Assembly: GCF_052857255.1 (NCBI RefSeq)
Contig: NC_135505.1
Location: forward strand, 55,318,868-55,382,867
DNA length: 64,000 bases
Origin: Amblyomma americanum
Taxonomy: Eukaryota > Arthropoda > Arachnida > Ixodida > Ixodidae
Reading direction: 5' to 3'
Shown here: positions 57,001-64,000 of the stretch, piece after piece
How the letters are laid out: each line of letters opens with the position of its first letter
How positions within the stretch are numbered: the stretch's first letter is position 1
Notes under the pieces: model-generated
Seen by the model: the letters and a program-made list of their open reading frames with translations, nothing else
The model's database searches: none
Told to the model about the DNA's origin: nothing
Position numbers and translations under genes: made by a program

Positions 57001-57714
57001 CCCTCAGTTTCACCGTGCTGTCCGGTAGATATTTTCCTCAATGTGCTGAGAAGAACGGTAAAAGCACTTTTTCGTTAACCCTTTGCTGTCCCTCCTATGG
57101 TTCCTCCGACAACTGAACACGGCCGTTGCGGTGTGCTGTCGGGCACCACCTGAAGGGACTTTCTGTTCTTGAATTCCACTCGTTTTCCTCACTACGCACT
57201 AAACGCTATCTCTTAAATCCAAAGCTCCCCAAATATCGCTGAAAGACTTTGGCACATCAAGAAGTGCCGTAAATAAACATTCCGTAAGTTCATCTTGCAT
57301 AGTGGTTTTCCTTCGCGGCACCCAAAACTAGCCATGCTGTTTCGGACCGAAACTCTTCTAAACGCAGAGGGTTAAAACATTAAAACGCCACTTGTAGCGC
57401 TCTTTTTTCCTCTCTCCACAATCTCCCGCACGCACAAATATCGCTTGCTTTTAAGGACAGTTTGTGTGCAAGCATCCACATAGGTGAAGCCATGCTGCAC
57501 AAATGACACCTCACAGTTCACTCAATATCTTCCTACATACCGGATATATTGGTTATCTTCAGGGCTCAAGCTTTGCATCAGCTCTCGTGTGTGGCAGTAG
57601 CTATGCGAACTAAGTTGATGAAGACGGCAGAATGAAAGGTTAAGCCGAAGCGACTAACAACCCGAGGGTACAGCAGAGCACACGTGCGTTAGTCCAAGGG
57701 TAAACCATGTGGCT
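57001..57714. other. No recognisable feature
   Basis: Short frames only. Confidence 0.4.
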
Positions 57715-58330
57715 TCCCTTTGTCACCTAATGCTTGAGCCCAGGTGGACGGTGTGAGGACTGCCCCGCCGTCTGCTTTTGTTTGGCTTTGCCGCGATGCA
57801 CCCTGCAGCAAATGCATCGCCTCGATGCGGGACTCGCGACGTGACTCTTCCTGGATAACTAACAAGAGAGCGCGCTAGCGTCGGAGCGGGATAGACTGCT
57901 TGCTGCGCGCGAGGCACAGCCCACATCACTCTCTTCGACTGGGATGTCGGCAGTGTCGCACGCGGCAGTGTCGCACGCGGCTCCGCTCTTCACCAGCGGG
58001 GCGAAGAAGTGGCGGGGAGACTTGCTCCCCCTTCTCGTCCCGTCCGGCTTCGGAGTATCCCTTGTCCTAGCGTGCGAGAACATTCGCTCGTCGCCCTGCG
58101 GGTGCGTCGGACAATCTCGGTAATTAGTGTGTTTTGTTGCAAGCTGGCGTTATTGTTGTTGTTGTTGGCGTTGTTGGTGTTGTAGATATAAATGCATTCT
58201 CGTGTCAGCCACTGTGTTGCTCCTTTGTTCCCTCAGAGCAAGGCCCGCCGTGGTCGGCGAGCGCTCGGTAGCGTATGCGATCACTGGGTGGGGTCTGGCG
58301 ATTTTGAACTCTGTCAGCCGCGATTAAGCG
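57715..58330 (+). other. GC-rich block, possible LTR or promoter
   Basis: CpG-rich DNA with a tandem duplication of about 16 bp (GGCAGTGTCGCACGC twice in 57950-57981). It is followed by a GTT-rich run (58150-58185), 'gatataaatgcattctcgtg' (a poly(A)-signal-like or TATA-like ATAAA) and 'agagcaaggcccgccgtggt'. The layout resembles a retrovirus-like LTR and leader, but there is no paired copy. A CpG-rich promoter is the alternative; neither is proven. Confidence 0.35.
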
Positions 58331-58334
58331 TGTA

Positions 58335-59038
58335 TAGAACGCATTTATCTCCCCTACTTAAAAAACCCGCAATGGTGATGAGTAATTATTTTTTCCTATG
58401 GCAATGCTTCCCAAGACCTTGTGCGCTGCAGTTTTGAACCATCGCAGCTCCTTTAAAACACCCTAAGCAAAAGCAACATAGATGCTGCAAGCGCCTTTGT
58501 GCAGATTACTCCAATAATCGCATTGTAGAAAAGTGCTTATCCCGTTATTTATTGACGCCATTATCAGGGGCATTCATTTGCAAACAAAATAAAGCAGTTT
58601 TATTGTCGTATCAACATAGGAGATTTTTAACGAGTTTCCAATCAGGCGGCTCCATATTTCGTCCCATAGAATATTTTACTCACACAGTACTACTGCTTCT
58701 GGCGTAGTATATGGGCCTAACCCAAAGAAGAATTCAATGCCCCATCTCATGCATCACTCCATAAATATTCAACAAAGCTACATAACTCCAATTGCGAAAA
58801 CTTTAAAGATATTAAAAAATATACATATTACACGTGTTAATTAGCAATTTAGAGTCATCATTTTATTGATGTAATTATTTTCCCAATATCAACTTTTGAA
58901 GCGTCCCCCAATAAAGGGGCACTATCCAGATATGATTGCTGTTACACGTGGTAAAGCTTGAAAGATTTGACATCGAGCTTAAAATCAAATTTCCCATCAC
59001 GCGATTCGTTTCCTTTTCACAATGCGCAAAAATTCGTT
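58335..59038. other. A+T-rich, no recognisable feature
   Basis: Nothing recognised before the SINE tail. Confidence 0.4.
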
Positions 59039-59039
59039 T

Positions 59040-59363
59040 CTTGTGTGCTGTGCGATGTCAGTGCACGTTAAAGATCCCCAGGTGGTCGAAATTATTCCGG
59101 AGCCCTCCACTACGGTCCTATTTGTTCCTCTCTTCTTTCACTCCCTCCTTTATCCCTTCCCTTACGGCGCGGTTCAGGTGTCCAACGATATATGAGACAG
59201 ATACTGCGCCATTTCCTTTCCACCAAAAACCAATTATTATTATATTTCCTTTCTTCTTTCACTCCCTCCTTTATCCCATCCCTTACGGCGCTGTTCAGGT
59301 GTCCAACGATATATGAGACAGATACTGCGCCATTTCCTTTCCCCAAAAACCAATTATTATTAG
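59040..59363 (+). mobile_element. Head-less SINE with a 121-bp tandem tail duplication
   Basis: Same family as 2718-3039, starting at 'gtgtgctgtgcgatgtcagt', with no A or B box. The tail 'cttctttcactccctcc...' through 'caattattatta' occurs twice, at 59132-59252 and 59253-59363. The units differ at a few positions (for example 'gcgcggttcagg' against 'gcgctgttcagg'). Confidence 0.88.
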
Positions 59364-59364
59364 A

Positions 59365-59680
59365 ATTATATTGTAGTCGATGAGGACAAAACTAAAAAAT
59401 TGCATCCAGAGGAGTAGGGCGAATATTTCAGAATACGCACTACGCACTGAACGGAACGGACACAACAAAACCCTTGTTCGGGGAATGTTTAGACACTCTT
59501 GAACCTACGCAAGCGGGCGCATTCTTTCATGCAATAAGCATTTACACTTCCTCCAAAAAAAGGTTGTGCTCTACATGTAGGACGGTATAGGCTTATAGTG
59601 GATAGCTATATATATAGTATAGCTGTATATTTTCACGTAGTGGTGACTGCAATCCGATGAGCAGAAAGGCAGCGAAAATG
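59365..59680. other. No recognisable feature
   Basis: A (TA)-rich patch at 59608-59630, otherwise nothing. Confidence 0.4.
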
Positions 59681-60075
59681 CTGCTTAAACAAAAATCTTT
59701 ATTTGGGCTGACTTGAGCCCACAATAGACTGAATCACTCTGCGGCGGCATAGCAACGACCGTAATCAGCGGTCGTCGAACAGAATGTCAGCCGCCCTCGG
59801 CCGTGCTCATTTCAAAGGTGATAGCGAACTTTCGAGGTAAAGCGAAAGTTACAGCATTCTGAAACCACACAGAAACTGCTGCGCCTGAATGCGATCGATC
59901 TGGTCGCGTCTTGCATCGCTACCAAAGCGATGAAGCGGCGTACCGTTAGGTTAGAGGAATGAACAAACACTACAAATATACGTGGCATTACTCCCCTCTC
60001 AAGGAAGCATCGACCCTGTTCTTTAATGCATAAGGCCACTAGGAACAACACGAATTATAAAAAATAAACACCAAA
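59681..60075 (-). repeat. Probable 3' LTR region of gypsy-4
   Basis: Lies just downstream (minus strand) of the gypsy-4 integrase end. A poly(A) signal AAATAAAG on the minus strand (59697-59704) and a G+C-rich regulatory-looking stretch fit an LTR. The second LTR is not in the window, so the ends are estimated. Confidence 0.5.
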
Positions 60076-60160
60076 TGTGGAAACGCCGCGTCCTTCATTT
60101 TTAGCGCCCATAAGTGGGATTTAGACGGACCAGATCAACGACTTGTGGTCGTACGCGGCG

Positions 60161-61234
60161 TCACTGGGATGCAGTCAATGCGTCAGGGGTGACTTCATAG
60201 TCCAGTTGGCCTAGCCGACGAATAACCGTGTACGGGCCGAAATGGCGGCGCAAAAGCCTTTCAATCCGCGGCGGCGGATGGGCGTGAAAACCCAGACTCT
60301 GTCTTCTGGCTTGTAATCCGCGTCGCGTCTTCGTAGGTTGTAGCATCAGGCATCTGTCCGCTGCTGGTCTTTGATCCTTAACAAGGCAAATCTTTCGGAT
60401 TCTTCTATGCGTTGAATGTAGGCGGCTACGTCGATGTTGTCTTCTTAGGTAACATTGGTCAGCATGGTGCCTAGCGTGGTCCTAGCCTTTCTGCTACGAA
60501 CAAGCCTAAAAGGCGTCATCTGGGTGGTCTCGTGCACTGCGCTTCGGTAGGCGAAGACGGCATTAGGCAGGATGACGTCCCAGCTCTTGTGTCCGACATC
60601 GATATACATGGCGAGCATGTCGGCGGCGCTTTTGTTCAGGCGTTCGTTCAGTTAGTTGGTGTGCGGATGGTATGCAGTTGTCTTCCGGTGGTTTGTTCGG
60701 CTGTAGCGCAGGATGGTTTGCGTCCGTTAATGCTGTTCCCCTGTCCGGGATGAGCACATCGGGTGCGCTGTGTGGTAGCAGAATGTATTCCACTAAAAAG
60801 TTTGGCCACTTCTGCTGGTGTTTCGTCTGGGAGGGCTTCTGCCTGGGCATATGGCGTCCGGTAGTCTGTCGCTATGATGACCTCCTTATTTCCATACGTT
60901 GACTTTGGGAAAGGGCCAAGCAAGTCCATGCCAATCAGCTGAAAGGGCCTTGAGGGGGTTTCAGCGAGGTTCATAAATACTGGTGGGAGGTGCCTCACGT
61001 TTCTGACAATCTCGGCAGGTATTTACATAATATGCGACATTGGCGGACAGTCGGGGCCAGTAATACTTTTCTTGAATGCGGCGGAAGGTTGTAGAAAACC
61101 CTATATGTCCAGCTATTGGCTTGCCGTGAGAAGCCTGTAGAACTGCTTAGCGAAGATACAGCAAAGAGGTAGGCTGTTTTGGTCGCTCCGAAGTTCATCA
61201 CGAGGACGTGATCATGCACACAAAAGGAAGACAA
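60161..61234 (-). pseudogene. gypsy-4 integrase
   Basis: C-terminal frame (60161-60346): 'RHFGPYTVIRRLGQLDYEVT', the chromo-like end typical of these integrases. Core frame (60648-60998): 'RPFQLIGMDLLGPFPKSTYG' (first Asp) and 'VIIATDYRTPYAQAEALPDE' (second Asp). A different frame (60563-60850) has 'DVLIPDRGTALTDA', the region just after. The upstream frame 60995-61234 holds parts of the zinc-binding segment. Frameshifts divide all of them. Confidence 0.8.
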
Positions 61235-61239
61235 CCGTC

Positions 61240-62190
61240 GCTTGAACGATGCGAGAGTTGAAGAAACGTTGCCTTCAAAGTACTCTATAAGGTTTTTTAG
61301 GTCGGGGTCTGAGCTTTGCTGCTGTGAAAATGAGCTAGGGCTAATTGGCCCCAGGAAGCCGTCCTTATCGTCGCCCGGCGGCGGTCCATCTACAGAGGCT
61401 CTTGACAGGCAATCGGTGTAAGAGTGCTAGCATCTGGTCTTGTAAACGACGATGACGTCAAACTCATGCAGGCACACATACTATCCGGCGAGGCGGCCGG
61501 AGGGGTCGTACAAACTGGCAAGCTTGAGCAAGCGTTGTGATCGCTGACCACCTTGAATGGCTGTCCGTGCAGGTAGGGGCGGGATTTCGACGTAGCCCAT
61601 ATGATGGCAAGGCACTCCTTCTCAGTAGTCGAACAGTTAGCCTCGGCCTTCGACAGGGAACGAATAGCGTATGCGATTACTTTCTCCAGTCTGTCGCTTT
61701 TCTGAGCGAGGACGGCTCCTTGACCTAATTATCTAGATCTAATTTTGCTTGGGTCAGTATGAATATCAGTCTCGGCGTTTTCATCAAAATGCGCGAGGAT
61801 CGGTGGGGCTGTAAACGGCGCTGATGTTCTTTGAAGGCTTCTTCTTGTGGCGCTTCCCAATTAAATGGCATGTCTGCTTTGTGGGTTGGGTCACAGACTC
61901 GGCTATGCGCGAAAAGTTATTTCACAAAGCCATCGGTAATGCGCGGACAGTCCGAGGAATTCGCACACAGCTTACTTATCGGCCGGCGTTGGAAACAGTT
62001 CAATAAGAGTTATTTTCTTCGTGTCTTGTCATACTTTCTCTTTGTTAACGGCGTGGCCTAGAAACAGCAGCCATTCATGGGCAAAGTGGCTCTTCTTAGT
62101 TTTCAAGGTTTGGTCTGAGGACTTAACTGCCTCTAGTGCTTTTCGAAGAATTTTTTACATGGTCTTCAAAGTTCTAGGTGAAGCCAACGA
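61240..62190 (-). pseudogene. gypsy-4 RNase H and connection region, heavily decayed
   Basis: No long minus frame survives. The position between the RT and integrase and short matches to RNase H wording (for example the reverse of 'ggtcagcgatcacaacgctt' for VVxDHxAL and 'ctgagaaggagtgccttgcc' for EKECLA) place it. Function is lost. Confidence 0.6.
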
Positions 62191-62205
62191 TGTCATTTAA
62201 TTATA

Positions 62206-62631
62206 CTACAACATTACGCACTTGAGCCCTGTCAGAACGACCGTATCCAATACTCGCTGAAATGTTGGTGGAGGGAAACAGTGACCAAATGACATTACCT
62301 TAAAATCGAAGAGGCCCTGACGATGAATGTTTTTTTTTCGATCCTTCTCATTGACCGCATTTTGCCAGTAGCCGCTTTTAAGGTTCATCGATGAGAAATA
62401 CGACGTGTAGCAGAGCCGGTCCAGTGTGTCGTCAATGTGCGGGAGGGAGTAGACGTCTTTCTTCATTATGTTGCTTAAGCGGCGGTAATCGAACCAGAAT
62501 CGAAACGCTACGTCTTTCTCCTTCATTAGAAGAACCGACGCCACCACGGGACTCTTCGATGGCTTAATAACATCTTCACGAAGCGTTTCTTCTATTTCGT
62601 CCGGGGTCGCATGTCTCTCACGGCGACACAT
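62206..62631 (-). pseudogene. gypsy-4 reverse transcriptase
   Basis: One 141-codon frame: 'HATPDEIEETLREDVIKPSK', 'RFWFDYRRLSNIMKKDVYSL', 'PHIDDTLDRL', 'SSMNLKSGYWQNAVNE', 'FDFKVMSFGHCFPPPTFQRV'. The conserved CVDYRxLN reads WFDYRRLS, and MPFGLxNAPATFQ reads MSFGHCFPPPTFQ. A stop at 62206 precedes the YxDD box, which in the next frame reads LND followed by IVGF, so an Asp is replaced by Asn. Confidence 0.82.
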
Positions 62632-62997
62632 GGTAGGTACTTTGGCGGAAAGGTAGGGCGTGCTGGTCCGTTATAATGCGATGCTTGGCTATCAAAATTT
62701 GTGAGACCTACGGCGACGACGAGAAGCATTCGCTGTAGCTTCGAGGCAGATTGCGGATCTGGGCTTATTTGTTGCGGGGCAGAGCTGGATTTATGTCGAA
62801 AACGTGCTTGCGATCTCCCTTAGGTGAACCTTCTGGGGCTACATCGAAGAGATTCAAGGCATCGCGAACGTCGGATAGTTCGTCGAGGAAGGCAATCGTG
62901 TTACCTTTGTTGTATTCTTCGCTGAAGTTCGTCAGCATTACTTCAGCTCGTTCAATGAATAAATGTGCAATGCCACTTGCGATGCAGATTGCTCGCT

Positions 62998-63492
62998 CTA
63001 GAAGCTAAGCTGTTTTCTTCTCGATGAGAGCTTCCATGTTCCTGGCATCCCCTGGCATAGTGCCAGGGGATGCACCGTGACCATAACGCTTGATCGCGGT
63101 TGGACGCACAATTGTTCATTCAAGATACTCGGGGCAACATGATGCTCCATGGTCCTCATTGAAGGGATGGCATCGTCAGTGGAAAGCGTGAAGAGCTTGG
63201 AACGCAGGTCGATGATCGTCTTATGCTCATTAAGGAAATCGATGGCAAGCATCACGTCACGGGAACATTACTCTAGTACGGTGAAGGTTGCAGGATAGGT
63301 ATGTCTCTTCAAGGTCACTCTTGCTGTCCATCGCCTCGATGGTGTAATGAAGTGGCCTCCGGCGGTGCGATTTAGTTGGACGTTCCAGGCGGTCGTGACT
63401 TTCCTCAATTGCGCGGCGATTGTTCCATTCATCGCCAAATATTCGCCGCCCATGTTGACTACAGAGGTAAGTTTCGGGCCGTCGATAGTCAC
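62998..63492 (-). pseudogene. gypsy-4 protease
   Basis: Frame 63268-63492 starts 'MTIDGPKLTSVVNMGGEYLA', where the retropepsin catalytic DTGA is NMGG, so the active-site Asp is lost. Frame 62998-63255 starts 'MMLAIDFLNEHKTIIDLR', the DFLxxH end motif. The two frames are separated by a frameshift near 63260. Confidence 0.8.
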
Positions 63493-63584
63493 CTCAAGGG
63501 AAGGGACGCCGGCGTCGAGGAGAGTGGACGCATCCTATGTGCGCTCCGCAAATTTTCGATGTTTTCGTCGGTTTTGTCGTTTGT

Positions 63585-63690
63585 GCTCGCAAACTACTGA
63601 GCTATTTCAACGCCGGAAGTCTTCGCGACCACCGGGATACCACTCTTTCGGCAAGTGCAGCCCTCTTTTGCAATTTCTACAGACTTTTGG
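63585..63690 (-). pseudogene. gypsy-4 Gag end with damaged zinc knuckle
   Basis: Minus reading gives 'PKVCRNCKRGLHLPKEW', a CCHC zinc knuckle spacing with the last Cys replaced by Trp. The rest of Gag is absent because the LINE 5' end begins here. Confidence 0.65.
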
Positions 63691-64000
63691 ACTCACGCCA
63701 CCCGGCCAGGCTGCTAAGCCTAACCTGGTGAGCGGCTCTTCGAGCCGCCCGCCGAGCGGACGCACAGGCTGGCTTGTCGCGGTGTAACTCAGCTGCGCCA
63801 TGTCTCGCATGGAAGTAACTGTGGAAGGAGAGAGTATCCAGCCTGAAGAGCTCCACTCTCAAGTAGGTTGGTTTAAGGTTAATTATTCCAAAGTCAAGGC
63901 CCTCTCGAAGACAGGGGAGGGAGAGCAAGCTGGCGACCCGACTCGAGATGGGAGGCAAGACAAAGCTTCAGCGCACATAATGGCGATAAAGAGAGAGGGA
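63690..64000 (+). mobile_element. LINE 5' end (5' UTR and ORF1 start), cut by window end
   Basis: Gypsy-4 Gag ends abruptly and a G+C-rich leader begins ('acgccacccggccaggctgc'), with a perfect 7-bp hairpin GCGGCTC-TTC-GAGCCGC at 63732-63748. An ORF opens at 63800 (next entry). A complete 5' end suggests a full-length LINE extending to the right. Type (I-like) is inferred from the ORF1 wording and the RNase H LINE fragment at 5.5-6.4 kb. Confidence 0.55.
63800..64000 (+). CDS. LINE ORF1 N-terminus (open at window end)
   Basis: Sixty-seven codons from ATG at 63800 with no stop before the window ends. The protein starts MSRMEVTVEGESIQPEELHS, then 'WFKVNYSKVKALSKTGEGEQ'. The ATG lies after a leader with few upstream ATGs. 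ORF1 of such LINEs usually encodes an RNA-binding protein with zinc knuckles; that part would lie beyond the window. Identification rests on general resemblance to tick LINE ORF1 starts and on context, so it is tentative. Confidence 0.5.
   Translation, partial: MSRMEVTVEGESIQPEELHSQVGWFKVNYSKVKALSKTGEGEQAGDPTRDGRQDKASAHIMAIKREG

Larger units (their letters stand above)
60076..63690 (-). mobile_element. Ty3/gypsy element (gypsy-4), decayed
   Basis: Minus-strand integrase, RNase H, RT, protease and Gag end, in gypsy order from left to right reversed. The right edge is cut at about 63690 by the 5' end of another LINE on the plus strand. Every domain carries stops or frameshifts. Confidence 0.85.

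Overview
The window looks like nuclear DNA from a hard tick (Ixodidae). The organism is inferred from repeat content, not from a named gene. The evidence is tRNA-derived SINEs with A and B boxes followed by the 'gtgcacgttaaagatcccc' body, which I associate with ixodid ticks, together with RTE LINEs ending in (GAT)n, LINE tails ending in ATAAATAAATAAA, Penelope-like elements with a GIY-YIG domain, and Ty3/gypsy elements. There are no bacterial gene strings, no operons and no CRISPR array. Almost all long reading frames are transposon-derived.

Layout. 0-4.6 kb: mostly unannotatable, with one SINE. 4.6-10.6 kb: a complete but decayed Ty3/gypsy element on the minus strand with two LTRs and a possible 4-bp target duplication; its integrase is split by a LINE fragment with an RNase H domain. 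10.7-13.6 kb: an older gypsy fragment, split by an RTE LINE 3' end that is itself split by a 551-bp TTAA-flanked MITE. 13.7-18.9 kb: LINE tails, a Penelope fragment, a SINE and an RTE 3' end. 20.6-23.8 kb: a young RTE LINE, inverted in its 5' part and bounded by a perfect 13-bp target duplication (twin priming). 24.7-28.6 kb: two SINEs and a near-full-length Penelope element with an inverted copy of its own 3' end. 28.7-37.8 kb: dispersed repeats, decayed SINEs and a strongly decayed RTE copy. 47.5-50.6 kb: a plus-strand gypsy whose integrase is interrupted by nested MITEs. 50.9-54.9 kb: LINE fragments and a SINE with a 14-bp target duplication. 59.0-63.7 kb: a SINE tail with a tandem duplication, then a minus-strand gypsy with a likely 3' LTR. 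63.7-64.0 kb: the 5' end and first ORF of a LINE running off the window.

The one host gene I can support is a minus-strand M13 (neprilysin-like) metalloprotease. Five exons between 56245 and 40181 have GT-AG boundaries and compatible phases and give 208 uninterrupted codons. They cover the end of the M13 N-terminal domain, including an NYLGW motif. The exons with the catalytic HExxH motif, and the start of the gene, were not found in the window. Its introns carry the third gypsy element, MITEs, LINE pieces, a SINE and a long TA microsatellite.

I see no multi-gene system here. The value of the window is in clear insertion structures (twin priming, nested MITEs, inverted Penelope end, SINE tail duplication) and in one host gene not visible as a long ORF.
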